The position numbers and the translations under genes are program-made. Of a stretch of DNA of 64,000 nucleotides, positions 1 to 11,763 are shown in pieces. The DNA is from Polytrichum commune (lineage: Eukaryota > Streptophyta > Polytrichopsida > Polytrichales > Polytrichaceae). Position 1 is the stretch's first letter; the number at the start of each line of letters is the position of its first letter. The notes below the pieces were generated by a model. The model was not told where the DNA came from. It searched no databases and saw only the letters and a program-made list of their open reading frames with translations. The stretch is taken from positions 24,428,001 through 24,492,000 of the forward strand of contig OX485804.1 in NCBI GenBank assembly GCA_950295325.1, given 5' to 3'.

Positions 1-802
1 TCTACGAGAACAAACACCGACGTCAACTGTTCCACCAGACAGTCGGAACAGACACAAAGAACGCGTGGAACAAATGTACACCAATGCTTTCCAATTCCGT
101 AAATGCAACGTTTTCATTGATACAACATATTGCAACCAAGAGGCTGCATTTACACATCAATCGCTAGTTGCCCAAAAACTTAAACATTGTCCATGATCGA
201 GGCATCCATGTCTATAGTCGCGAGTCTACACCTCCACGACTAAGTGGATAATTCATGAGCACTCGAATGGAGAGCCGCGTCGTTATTGAGAACGTCCACT
301 CATTTCCCATTTTGTGTCTGTGCCTTCGTACTAGTCCCCACCTGCCCCATTCCACCACCATTCACAAAACCGCATGAATTACATTAGTGGTCATCCGAAC
401 ATGAAATGGACTCACACGAACGACGTGACTATATTCGAGTGCTCCACACTCCTCCTGCAATCATGCAAGCAATGTAGGCATGCAAACACTAGTTCCCTCA
501 CCTTCGCAAGATTTTGGAGAGGTTTAGGCAAACCAACCGCTTTTGGTGCACCGAGTTTGGCCATTGAGGATTTCGCTTGTGCGCTTCTACCCGCATGGCG
601 GGGTCGGCCACCTGACTCCTCCGGTACAGGCACCTCATCCTGTAATAGCATTCCGCATTAGTACTCGGAGGTTTCAAATTATGGTCGTTCTGTTCTGCGA
701 TAATTCAAACTGTCAAGGCAAACGTCCAGCCTAATGTACATGTTGACATCCTCAATGACACCACGAAGAACATGCCAGACAAATATATGAAGGTATAATT
801 TT
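1..802. other. CACTA internal/subterminal DNA, no gene recognised
   Basis: Short ORFs on both strands overlap and show no family resemblance. GACATCC- and GACGTC-like motifs recur (for example near 747 and at the window start), matching motifs in the right subterminal region near 10,660-10,830. This is probably left-hand non-coding or subterminal DNA of the CACTA element. Confidence 0.45.
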
Positions 803-2879
803 TTAAACGACGATGAGAGGGTTTCCAGTATGTCTAATATGGGTGGATGTTACTTGATCCAGAGATGCAATCTCTTCAGGCACGTCCGCATTGCCGGATA
901 TCTCAGGGTGTCCTTCCTCGACATCCTCCATAGCTTGCACTGGCACTTCCTCGTTGGTGGGTTCTACAGGGTCATCAATTACAGGTGTCTGTGTCGTTTT
1001 TTTCGGCACTTCGAGAATGTCCTCAATTATAGACGCGATAATGGTTTCAGAGCTGGGAGGCACTGCTTCTACGTCTGTGACTGTATCAGTCGCAACATCC
1101 TCGGAGACGTCGCTCGGGACAGGAATCGCGGACGCCACACGCATGTCCGCACCGCCCACCGCGCTGATAACTGGGATGGGAGCTTGTTTCTGTGCCACCA
1201 TTACCAGATCCTCCGTCGTTGACGTCAATGCCGAAATATCGAGCATCTTCGCAGACAATGAAGGCTCCGTCATGCTATCAATGTTAGTCAGATGTTTCTG
1301 ACTCTAATTCTGAAGAATCATTCGCATCATGTCCTCCATGCGCTTGTTTGAGGCTGCCACATTCTCTCCAACGCGTGTGACGCTACCCTCCAAATCCGTC
1401 ACTCGAGTGCGCATCGACTCCATTTCCGAGCCATGATCGGGACGCGCTCGGCGTTTTTCCTCCTGTATGCGTTGGTACTCTTTGGCAACCTCGGCGTCAG
1501 CCTCCGCATCGTACGGTGCCCTGTTCTTCAACATCGCCTGCATGACACATTAAAGTCATTACGGATGAAAGGGGACGTCGACAACAATGCGTTCCAACAG
1601 GTGCAGGTCCCGTGACGCCTTTGGAAGTGCCATGATTAACATCGAACATCAACTCAAATAACTAGAGTTACATTGCCGGCTCATCGGACGTCTAAGTAAA
1701 CGTGTTGGATGACATCTGTTGTCGACATTGACATTGTAGGGGATAAGGGCCATCACAGATTTATAAAGAGAATTGCAACATTGTCAGCCATGTCAACATA
1801 AACATAGTGGCACTCTTACCAGACGGGAGACGACCTCCCTTTCAATAGCTTTCAGTTGAGCTGTGGTCGATCCTTTCCCTTTTGAAATTGAGCGCATGTG
1901 CTGAGACTTCAAATGCGCAGCCTCGGTGGCGCGCATACCTACAAGTGTTTTCCAATGCTCTGCATCCACATCGGCTGGTTTACCCGCATTGTTGTCTATG
2001 AGCTGGTTTAACCTCCACCGGGTGTTGATGAGTACCTTTGTTACAATAGGCCGCATCCACTTCTCGCACACTTTGTCACAATGCCCGCACATCTCCCAGT
2101 CTGCATGCCGGACACACACGTCAATGCCATCACATTCACTTCACAAGCGACCAACATTGGGTGCCCACACTACACCAACGTTAGAAAGGGTACAAACCAG
2201 TATGTCACCACAAGAGAGAAAATTGATATCATCGACGTCCCTATGGACGTCGATAGTGATTGTCGAGCGTTTCAGTACACATGTCCACAAAAACGCACGG
2301 ACGTCCTGTTCGGCATCCACTCACAGATTGTCAGCATGACACTCTGTGCTAAATACATCTCCACCCTAATGTCAGCGAGAATGTCATGCCTGCCTACATA
2401 GACATACACCCTGTTGCTCATGTCCAGAATGATGTTTGGTTGCACTTAAAATGTCAGATTCGGGTTTCACATCGCAAATTAACGCGACACATGCATGCCA
2501 AAAAATTGATGTGCAAACCTTACCTGTGTATAGGCGTTTGAATAATCGCTTCCTCTCGTGCCGTGGCTGGCCTTCCCATCCCGTTGTGGGATCCAGGTCC
2601 TTTACATACTTCTTGATGTTGGCGCACATGACAGCCTTCATGGCGCCAAAAGGCTGCCCTTGCGCATCCAGCTCCACACGTTTCTTCAAGGCAGTGCTCC
2701 CCCCTCCCTTACGTGTTGGTAGTGGATGTGATGTTTCAATCCCATCACTGTTCTCCTGATCGCCGTCTGATTCCGTGCCCGAGTTGGTTGCGTATCCTCG
2801 GCTACAACAACCACATTCCACAACAACATGGTCTAATGTTTGAGTCGTCCTACCTAAACCATCTTGAAATGGGTTCTTA

Positions 2880-3046
2880 AAGACTGCAGATTTGTTTTAT
2901 TGGTTTTCCAGCTGCAATTTCAAGACTTTGGGGGCATGTTATATACCGCTGGAAAGATATTTTCAATACCTTTCCAACGGTATATAACATGCCCCCAAAT
3001 TCTTAAAATTTCAGCTGTAAAACCCACAAAACAAATCTGCAGTCTT
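2880..3046. mobile_element. 167-bp hairpin MITE, TTA target duplication
   Basis: Two inverted arms of roughly 75 bp start AAGACTGCAG and end CTGCAGTCTT around a short loop near 2963-2970. TTA flanks both sides (2877-2879, 3047-3049), the target duplication expected of Tourist/PIF-Harbinger MITEs. It lies inside the second intron of the TNPA-like gene. A transcript would fold into a near-complete hairpin that could feed small-RNA production. Confidence 0.75.
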
Positions 3047-3159
3047 TTAGTGACTGCAGATCAGGGTGGTCAAAAGCTCATGGTCCCATAACCGTCGTCA
3101 AAACCCCAAGTTGCAGGTATAAAGGAAAAAAATCATGGAGCTCCAAGGAGCTGGAGCGC

Positions 3160-3232
3160 GGCGTGGTTTGTGTTTGTGTTTGAGTTTGAGTTTGTGTCTG
3201 TGTCTATGTTTGTGTTTGTGTTTGTGTCTAGC
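3160..3232. repeat. (TTTGTG/TTTGAG)n simple repeat
   Basis: A degenerate 6-bp GT-rich tandem repeat in the second intron of the minus-strand TNPA-like gene. It creates a spurious His/Lys-repeat reading frame on the minus strand. Confidence 0.8.
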
Positions 3233-4011
3233 ATAGCATAGCATCAACACCAGGAAGAGGTCAGGAAAGGAGGAGAAAGACCCACTTACCTCCAAGATTG
3301 CTCCGGCACATCCTCAGCCGCATCCTCCTCCTCCGATGATACCTCGATTATGCGGCGGCGTCTTGCCGGGGGTGAGCCACGCCTCCCAGCCACATGCCGT
3401 GGGTCCTCTCTGGCCTTGGATCGCCGCTCTCCAGCTGCGCGCCTGTGTTCTACCAATGTTGCTGGAGACATCTCCTTGCAAGAGGTAAGAGGATCTATGC
3501 ACCTCGGCATCGGAGAAGACCTATGGCCGACTGTGACCCTATGCCCAACCCACTGGAGGCCGTACAGGCACCTAAAACCGGGGGCTGCCGCGTGTCCGCA
3601 TGCGGGCTTCCCAGTGCCAGTGGCCAAGAGCGGCGAAAAATTTCGCCGCACAGCAAAATTTGAACTTGACCGTGACCTAAATTGTGATGCATGCATATGA
3701 GATGGAAGATTTACCTGTTTTGGAGCTGGGTTGATAGCGATGCTCGATGACTCAGTGGGTGTTGTGAAATTTTCACTCCCAAAGAAGTTGAGCAAGCGTG
3801 AGCGGCGACGACGGTGTGCACGTTGGGTTCTTTGAATTGTGTTGGGTTTTTGGGATGGCATCATTGCATTCTTCTCTTCGCATTCAAACACCAAAGTGGA
3901 CAACACTGCAACGGCCTCGGAGTCATCCGCATCCACCTTTTGCGGATGTTGTGATATGTCTATAAAACGGACAACCCTACCAGGCTTTCGTGCTGAACGC
4001 GACACCGCCAT

Positions 4012-4729
4012 GCTGCTAAGGGATGTTCAAGCAATGAGCGTACAAAGGTGAAGCCGCAACACTTAGGGTTTAGAGAATGTCGGCGAGCCTTCTCAGGGTC
4101 GTCTGGGGCATCCACTGCCTGGAATACCCTCTGGGACACGTGGGAAAAGGTCAGTTACATTGTTTTTTTACTGGCGTCGTAGATACCAGTGTTTTCTTGG
4201 ACGTCATGTAAGACATCCAATGCGACATGTGCTTAATTCGAACACTGTGCGCTCCCCATTGTGTGCGGGAATGAAAGATCTAGGTCATCGACGTGACCAT
4301 TGTGGTTTCGATGTTCTGCAGCAGTCAAATCCCTCACGTGGGTGTGTATGGAACACACTGTCGTGTAGTGTGTGACCTTCATTTTGGTGTCCAGGAAGAT
4401 GTCACAATTGACGCCGACAGATCAACAGCAATGTCCCCATGGACATTCTCAGTGACATCCACCCTGGAAGAGACACTCCGCATAGTGTCAACGAATGGTG
4501 TCCAAGAAGATGTCACAATTGACGCCGACAGATCAACAGCAATGTCCCCATGGACATTCTCAGTGACATCCACCCTGGAAGAGACACTCCGCATAGTGTC
4601 AACGAATGGTGTCCTCTGTTTATATCAATGCTCATGCGCAACACGACCACGCGGAGACCTTGCGGAAGCGCTGCAGGGTGTGTAACATTGGCCCAGTGAG
4701 GTAACATCTTCCAATTCGGGACACGCAAC
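4012..4729. promoter_or_regulatory. Divergent promoter region between TNPA-like and TNP2-like genes
   Basis: This 718-bp gap separates the start codons of two divergently oriented genes and must carry both 5-prime ends. It holds GACGTC/GACATC motifs near 4200-4220 and a perfect tandem duplication (4386-4607). No convincing TATA box was identified, and regulation by the encoded TNPA-like protein is only an inference from En/Spm. Confidence 0.55.
4386..4607. repeat. 111-bp tandem duplication in the CACTA central promoter
   Basis: Two near-identical 111-bp units start at 4386 and 4497, and a third partial start (GGTGTCC) is at 4608. Each unit carries several GACATCC/GTCCCCATGGACAT-type motifs. 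Because 111 is a multiple of three the copies look like a 37-residue protein repeat in one frame, but neither frame connects to the flanking genes. Confidence 0.88.
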
Positions 4730-5167
4730 ATGGGTTCGGTTGTGCGTCGTGGTGCAACCATTCGTTTGACGGACGATGGACGCACACTTTGTCACGTGCC
4801 AATAGGGGATTTGATACTTCACACGGAGCTCCGCGTGGCGACAGAGAACAATGTGCACACATTTAGATGTCCTTGCAAAGACTGCAAGGGTGGACGCAGA
4901 AAAACCATACAAGTTATACGGCAACACCATGCGGCAGTTGGCCGTGATCCATTTCTAACCAAGTCTTTACTAGGCGGTGACCCCGTCGATGGATACCCAC
5001 CGTCTGGAATGTGGGTGGAGGACGTCTATTGTGACAACGACGTTGTAGAAGACATCCCTTCGAACACATTACCGGAACCCATGGACGCCGACAACGGGGC
5101 ACTTCCCCCACCCCTCCTGGATGAATTCCATGAAGTTGAACGTCAGGTGCTGGAGGCACTGGGCAGA

Positions 5168-5945
5168 GGGGGGTGCACCTTTCATTAAAACCTAGAATCA
5201 CGTGCGTTCACTGCATACTCTAAAAACCCCCTATATACAAGTTGTTTTTTGTGAAATGAAGTAATACACATACAATTGCAACAATAAATATACAAGTGAC
5301 AATATGTATACACAAAAAATATCCATTCATATATAGTCATTAACATAAGTATAAAAATATACTTTTGAACAATAATCAACCCCTATAATATGTATAACAA
5401 AATATCCTAGCTTTCATCAGCAAAGTCGTTGAAAACTTTTTCATCTCCCGGATGTAACTCATAAACATTTGATTCACCAATATATGTCATTGTAGCCAAT
5501 GCAATTATTGTCTCTAAGTCTACCATCAAATGATCAGTAAGATCATATGTCCACTTGTTGTTAGCCCCTTTTTGATACCAACATAAACCAATCTCCTTGT
5601 TACTTTGAGCTGAACAAATCATTTCAAAACCCTAATACTGCCTCTTTCCCTGATATTACCTCGACACCTTGTACATGGTTCATACTACCCTATAAGGTTG
5701 CTAATGAAAATCGTTAATCCTAGTTAATCCTAATTTCATCCAATATGAAAACTTATGATATGTAGTATAGTAACAGTACCATACAAGTACAATTATTGTA
5801 TACTTTTTAAAGGCCTTCCATATATGTACGTAACTATAAATTATAACATGCATACCATATGTATACGTAATACGGCAAGGTCCAAATCAATACCCCTCCT
5901 GTGCACTCACGTATACTCGTACATGTTTAGTATAGTGCACCCCCC
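5168..5945. mobile_element. 778-bp terminal-inverted-repeat insertion in TNP2 exon 1, about 15-bp target duplication
   Basis: The insert begins GGGGGGTGCAC and ends GTGCACCCCCC, an 11-bp perfect inverted repeat. The flanks repeat GAGGCACTGGGCAGA on the left and the same sequence lacking one G on the right. Removing the insert plus one copy of that repeat rejoins the transposase reading frame exactly. The interior is AT-rich. A target duplication of 14-15 bp is much longer than in the common TIR superfamilies, so I cannot assign one. Exact ends are ambiguous by a few G residues. Confidence 0.72.
5407..5622 (-). CDS. Short ORF (71 aa) inside the 778-bp insertion, unrecognised
   Basis: The frame ends VYELHPGDEKVFNDFADES before a stop and is the only protein-like segment in the insert. 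The C-terminal half is acidic. No family is recognised and no splice partner is obvious. It may be a captured exon fragment or a chance ORF. Confidence 0.25.
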   Translation of the reverse strand: MICSAQSNKEIGLCWYQKGANNKWTYDLTDHLMVDLETIIALATMTYIGESNVYELHPGDEKVFNDFADES

Positions 5946-8900
5946 GAGCACTGGGCAGAGGGGATGCACTCCACGAAGAGGCCGTAGCTGAAGGACGTTT
6001 GCATATGGAGAACGAGGAAGACGGCGACATCGAAGATGAATTGGATGGTTTGTATACGGAAGCCACGACTCCAGTGTACCCGGGTTCAAAAATGAGTGTT
6101 GTGTCCGCCACGATCATCATAATGAACATGTGCTCGGTGTTCCGTGTGAGCAATACATTTACCGATGAGTTGTTCCGATTTTTGTCTGGAGACTTGTTAC
6201 CAATGTCCAACAAGTTGCCCAAAACTCATTATGCGGCTCGGAAGAGCATCCGTCGACTTGGATTGACCTACAACAATATCCATGCATGCCCCAGTGGTTG
6301 TATTCTATATGACGAAGAATATGCAAATCATGATTTATGTCCCAAGTGCACGGCGCGACGATGGCTGGATGGCAGCAACAACATTCCCGCAAGAGTAATC
6401 CGTCACTTTCCCCTAATTTCTAGGTTGAAACGGATGTGGCGCTCGTCTGAGATAGCGCGTCTATTGACAGGTCACACCAAACACGTCAGCAGTGATGACA
6501 TCATGCGTTATGTGGTTGACAGCCCTGCATGGAAGCACATCAACAATGACGTCGCGTTTGGCAACTTTGGGCGTGACGATAGGAACATGAGACTGGCTCT
6601 CGCTTTGGACGGAGTGAATCCTTTTAAAACTAAACAACACCAACTGGTCGACGTGGCCGGTATTGATTTTGATTTACAATTTCGAGCCATGGTTGGTGAC
6701 CAAAAAGTTTTTTATCTCGTTGTGTATATTGATTTCCGGGAAGAAGTCGCTGTCCTCTTCAAACATTGATGTGTTTATACGACCGCTTTTGAAGGAGCTA
6801 CAAGAGCTTTGGCATGGTGTTGAGGCTTTAGATTTCTCCCAACCACAAGGGAGTCGCACTTTCACTTTGCGTGCCATACTTATGTGAACCATTTCCGATT
6901 TTCCCGCTTTCGACCTCAATTCTGGTCTTACTTGTAAGGGCTACAAGGGGTGCCCTTGTTGTGGACCAAACACCGATGCGAGGATGGCAAAAACCGGAGA
7001 CATGCTTCCAAATCGGAGCATTAGGGGCACCAAAATTGTTTACGGCGGCATTCGTCGTTATTTACCCCGTCACCACCCGTATCGCCGGAATAGGAGATTC
7101 AATGGGGAGGAAGAGGAACGTCCTAGGCCAAAACCGATGTCGGGGGATGATATCATTCGATACGCAGTTTGGTGCGATTCATACCTACAGATGGGCGGGA
7201 GAGAGAACGGACCCAACGATCCTGTGCATGTCACAGGCGTCAAAAGACTTAGTGTGTTGTTCGAGCTGGAATACTGGCAGGTGATTCTCGTATAACAATT
7301 AATGTTTGCACATCCTGTCCACAGATGTTGAAGTGGACATCGCGACGTCCGTCTCAGTCACGTAGTTTGTAATGATGTCCACCAAGACATCTGACCTAAC
7401 GCTTCAGGCCATGATGATTACCAGCTTTGCTCATACGGATAGACGAGGCATGCATGTGTCCATGAAAGTGCTGGCAATGTGTCTGAAATTGCCCATGTGT
7501 CTTGTGCAGCACCTGCTAGAGCGTCACATCCTCGATGTTATGCATTGTGAGAAGAATTTGTGCGAGAACTTGTTGAAGACATTGTTTGGAATGAATGATA
7601 GTCCTGGAAGCAGGGTCGACGCGGAGGACCTGGGAATACGCGAAGAGATATGGTTGCAACCCCCACGGCGGCCACAGGATGGGTACTATATGCCGCACGC
7701 TCCCTATGTTTTTAGGCCACATGAACGCGCGGAGTTTGTTGGAATCGTCTCCAATATTCGCACCCCCACAAACTACGTGGGTAGCATTCACAAGCGCCTA
7801 GCGGATGGGAAATTGCAGTACATGAAAACGCACGACTACCATGTTCTCATGCAACAGGCAAGTCAAGAAGGACACCCTCGGGGATGTCAATGTTGTAATA
7901 CAATGTATCAATGTGTCATAGGAGTATAGGCACACACCGCATGATGTCTACTGAGACCTCATTCCAAACATGGTTGACGCGTCAACATCCTGGGGGACGT
8001 TATCCTCAAACTGTTCTCGCACTCCATGTTCTTCATGACGCTCCTAGATGTTCTGTCTGATGTCCAGGGAGGCGCGACACAATCGTTCTCTGACTTTCTA
8101 AATACATGTCTTTCAGATTCTTCCAGTGGCTATACGCAACCTATTGGATGAAAGTGTGCGCGTAGCTATTATCAAACTGAGTAGAGTGTTTCAGAGACTA
8201 TGCGCCAAGGAGGTGAAGAGAGGCGACAAGGAGGGCACAATGTTGGATGTGGTGATGGCGACATGCATCATGGAGAAGGAGTTCCCTCCCACATTTATGA
8301 ATGTCATGACGCATCTTCCCGTCCATTTGGTGGAGCAGTTGTACACGTGCGGTCCAGTGCATTGTCGATGGATGTATCCCATAGAACGGTACATGAAAAT
8401 GTTGAAAGATTACGTTCGAACATTTGCACATCCGGAGGGTAGCATAGCGGAAGGTTATCAAATAGACGACACGCTTGGTTTTTGCACGGAGTACATGCAT
8501 CAGTACAGAGGAACTACACATCGTGTATGGGACGTTGAAGAGGATGCAACCATGAACGATGAGATTCTCCGTTGCAACTCACAACAAAAGCGAAAGATGT
8601 CCGACGAATTCCGCAACTATGTGCACGCTTTTGTTTTGGACAATGCGTCGTTATTGGAGCGTTGCAGAGAGTTAGTGGAACCCATACTTACTTTACTTCA
8701 AGCCTCGATGATATATACTGTCACCCAATGCAAAATACTTGTGCCATGTCAACTGTGACATGCAGCAGTGCATGAGGATGTGTTGGACATGATGTCCCAA
8801 ATGACATTCTTTCTGAGATATACGCGTCACATGTGATATTGCAGATGATGGCCATCACACTTTTGCATCACCTTTATATACATGCAAGGGCCATTTCTAA

Positions 8901-9778
8901 CCACAATTTAATGGCACACAACCTTGTGCAGGGAGTTTATGGCAGCTAGAGTTTCGCGTTGGAAAGAGAGGGAGGCCTTTCGGAAAATGTGTCGCCGCCG
9001 GCATCCAACTTTGGCAGTGCGGTATCCGTTGGAACTACACGATCTTCCTCCCTTTGCAATATGGTTGACGTCGCGTCTGTCACGTCAGCGTTCCTCCGGC
9101 GAAGTTGTGGACGTCGATGTTGCGCAATACGCGCAACCTCCCGAGCGATATGCAATCTCACACCGGAAAATGTATACGTTTGGCATGCACTTCCGAGTAC
9201 GAGGTGTTGAGGGTGGCCTCGTCACGTGCGATTCATGTGTGGTGGCCTCATTTACACGATAAATACCATGGGGCTTGAGAAATGGGCGACCCATAGAGAC
9301 AACCGAGGAGTATGTGGGCTACATCGAAGAGATCTTGGAGCTAGACTACCGAAATCATTGCACCACTGTGCTAGTGTGCGATTGGGTTCGCCCAAGTGCA
9401 AATCCTCGACACCCTAACATCACACGGGATCAATATGGTTTCACCGTTGCGAACTTCAACCGCATGGATGGCAAAGTGCACTCAAACTCTTTTGCATTTC
9501 CATTGCATTGTCAACAAGTTTTTTTCTCCAATGACCCGACGAGGCCAGGATGGAAGGTTGTATGTCGCACGGACGTGAGGGGTAGACGTGGGCAACTACA
9601 AACCAACCAGACCTTACCGCGCATAATCGATGTCGGCCACGATGCTGACTTTGTGGGTTTACAACCACAAATGCAAGATGTAGAGCCCACTAGAGAGCCC
9701 GCAACGGACGGCGGCATGCACATCCCAGCCTCGTTGGATGTTCGTGGGGAAGAAGAAAACGAAGGAACACAGTATTAG

Positions 9779-10859
9779 TGGTTACAACCCAAAGCACCTA
9801 CAGCAACGTCACATCACACATGGCATGCAATGTATAAGGTTGCGTCACAAGGGACGCCTTGCTGGAGAGGAACCAACTGTCAAGGCTGATGTCTACTCGG
9901 GTGTCCGCGGAGACGTCCTTTGTGTTCAAACAGACGGATGGTCATAATTTTCTAGGCACTAAGATTTTCCAGTAGCAGTTGCTCGTCTATATGTGGAATG
10001 TGGCCACGAGATCCAACGTGGGCACTCCCACGTTTGGCGCATGTATTTTTGGAATTGTGAGAGCAATGAAGTGCCATATTTTGCTTGCAAAAGTCTTCCC
10101 TTGATTTCCTCGTGTCTAAATGTACAAATATATAACCTTTGAAATCATTTGAAATCAAAATCAACATATGACAAACTAAATTATAAACAAGTGAATGAGA
10201 AAACATTCCTTTTGTAGCAAAACTTGAAATTTCATAATTTTTCTATTTTAATCCAAAGGGCATTTTTCCACTTTAATTAATTATTCGGCTAACATGTGTT
10301 GAACCAGCTATATATGAACCTACGGTATGCAATTGTGGTCCCGCATGTCTACCTTATGGCAATTAGAGAATGACTCAACCACCCCCGTGTTTTTTGGCTC
10401 ATCCGCTACAAATATTTGAACGGAATTCGGGAGAATAACATGCATGCCAAGAACCATATTGATGCACCGTGAGAAATTTATGTGGCATTCCCTTAAATTT
10501 TTGGGAACAAGTTTGTCTTTTATAGCCAACCACACATAGTTGAACATTCTCCAACTTTTTTTTCCCGGGCAGCACTTTAAGTCTGCCCGCCGCAACTTTA
10601 TACATGTCGTGGATAGACCTGTGGGGATGACGTGGCGTTAGCGGCCTTACAAACGGCCCGACGCAGGACGTCAGCATGTTTTAAATGACATCCACAAGAA
10701 CATGGCTATCCTTCCTGACATCGCCATGTCCTGGCCCATGATCTGTCATGTTTCACGCAACGTCCAATAAAATCTGCAATTCTGTGGGCGTTTATTGCCG
10801 AACATAGTGACATCTCGGAAGACATCACTCGTTTCTCCAAAACGACCCCAAAAACGCGG
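9779..10859. other. CACTA 3-prime non-coding DNA with possible minus-strand relic
   Basis: No gene is recognised downstream of the TNP2 stop. Two short minus-strand frames (10595-10320 and 10206-9952) contain HINFSRCINMVLGMHVILPN and HCSHNSKNTCAKRGSAHVG but match no family I know. From 10,660 to 10,830, GACGTCAGCATG, GACATCC, CATGTCC and GACATCTC motifs cluster, as expected of the subterminal binding region of a CACTA element. Confidence 0.4.
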
Positions 10860-11520
10860 GTTTCTTATAGTGATTTGTTATATACTGCCTATTATTTATT
10901 ATTAAGTATCTCGTATTTGCTATTTACTGCCTCATATTTACTGTTTATATTATCATATTTACTATGTACTGCCTAATATTCATTGTTTATAGTTTATAGT
11001 TTATAGTATTATATTTTATTATTTATTAATTTCAGTATGTTATTATTATCTATTGTATATAGTTTACTATTTACTATTTATAGCATGATATTTAATATAT
11101 ACTATTTATAGTATATATACTATTAATGGTCTGATGTTTTATTTATTATTTTCAGTATGTTATTATTATCTACTGTATATAGTATATTGTTTACTATTTA
11201 TAGTCTGATGTTTAATTTTCAATATTCATAGTATATTAGTACTATTAATAGTATTCGGTTTATTATTAATAGTATTAGATTATTATCTACTTTATATAGT
11301 TTATTATTTATTATTTTCAGTATGTTATTCTTATCTACTGTATATAGTATATAGTATACTATTTATGGTCTTATATTTATTATTTTGTTATATTATTATA
11401 TTATTTCTATTAATGGTGTGCTATTCTTATTTATTATTTATAGTATATTGTTTTATTATTAATGGCCTTTTATTTATTATATATTGGAAATTATCTACTA
11501 TTTACTGTGTACATGATTTT
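10860..11520. repeat. AT-rich degenerate tandem array
   Basis: About 660 bp built from variants of TTATTATTTATAGTATAT and TTTACTATTTATAG, with very low G+C. Blocks of roughly 130 bp recur imperfectly (compare 11,030-11,100 with 11,150-11,220). It is non-coding and lies between the CACTA subterminal motifs and the terminus. Confidence 0.8.
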
Positions 11521-11739
11521 CCACATACGTCCTAAAAATTGCCGACCATAATTCACACAATCTATTGGACAAGTTGTCTGATTATTTATAGGACGATGTG
11601 AGTCGTCCTATGAACAACATCGGGGCGTCAATGTGTCCACAATGACTATTTTCCAACACTTATACTAGAAACATGTCGATTTCTTTTTTTTCATGAAGTG
11701 TTGGTCCAATAAGCACATGCTTGCTAAAACACTGTACTA

Positions 11740-11763
11740 AAAACCCTTGTTTTTCTTGTAGTG
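11740..11763 (-). repeat. CACTA right terminal inverted repeat
   Basis: Read from the outside inward the sequence is CACTACAAGAAAAACAAGGG. The next base outside, 11764, resumes the sequence seen unbroken at 44,234 in the paralogous element. The partner terminus is beyond the left edge of the window. Confidence 0.9.

Larger units (their letters stand above)
803..4011 (-). pseudogene. TNPA-like (Transposase_24-type) CACTA accessory gene, five exons, one in-frame stop
   Basis: Five exons join in frame with good GT-AG sites: 4011-3715, 3474-3290, 2801-2524, 2100-1820, 1537-803. The start is MAVSRSARKPGRVVRFIDIS. Exon 2 is Arg-rich then acidic (EVSSEEEDAAEDVPEQSW). Exon 4 has the helical segment with DAEHWKTLVGMRATEAAHLK that I associate with the plant PF03004-type second protein of CACTA elements. 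Exon 5 contains a probable coiled coil (MESMRTRVTDLEGSVTRVGE). In En/Spm the equivalent protein binds subterminal sites and works with the transposase; that role is inferred here. A TAG at 1304-1306 interrupts exon 5, but the same frame stays open for about 155 more codons, so it looks like a CAG-to-TAG change. Introns 2 and 4 contain a hairpin MITE and GACGTC motifs. Confidence 0.72.
4730..9778 (+). pseudogene. TNP2-like CACTA transposase (Transposase_21 / DUF4218 / DUF4216 regions), broken
   Basis: This is the catalytic transposase of the CACTA element. Exons are 4730-5167 (then a 778-bp insertion) continuing near 5960-7280, 7510-7857, 8117-8670 and 8932-9778. Recognisable TNP2 segments in order are YNNIHACPSGCILYDEEYA near 6270, a Cys-rich CKGYKGCPCCGPNTDARM near 6940, ERHILDVMHCEKNLCENL near 7520, the DUF4218-type HLPVHLVEQLYTCGPVHCRW near 8310, and the DUF4216-type region at 9300-9600. 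Breaks are one extra A in the run 6626-6629 (frameshift), TGA at 6885-6887 where the family has Trp, TAA at 9260-9262, and the 5168 insertion. Excising that insert together with one target copy restores the frame. The 7858-8116 intron has a GC donor. The protein is not functional as it stands. Confidence 0.88.
1..11763 (+). mobile_element. CACTA (En/Spm-type) DNA transposon, right-hand part; left end outside window
   Basis: The right terminus is directly visible: the element ends CTTGTAGTG at 11763, so read inward it begins CACTACAAGAAAAAC, a typical plant CACTA terminus. The interior carries the two standard En/Spm genes, TNPA-like (minus, 4011 to 803) and TNP2-like (plus, 4730 to 9778), in divergent orientation. 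The base after the terminus resumes an FCP1-like exon found uninterrupted at 44,234, so the insertion point is exact. CACTA elements make a 3-bp target duplication, here predicted to be AAG (11764-11766), but the left copy is outside the window. Both genes carry stops, so this copy is probably non-autonomous. Short GACATCC/GACGTCC-like motifs recur in its subterminal DNA, introns and central promoter. Confidence 0.9.
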
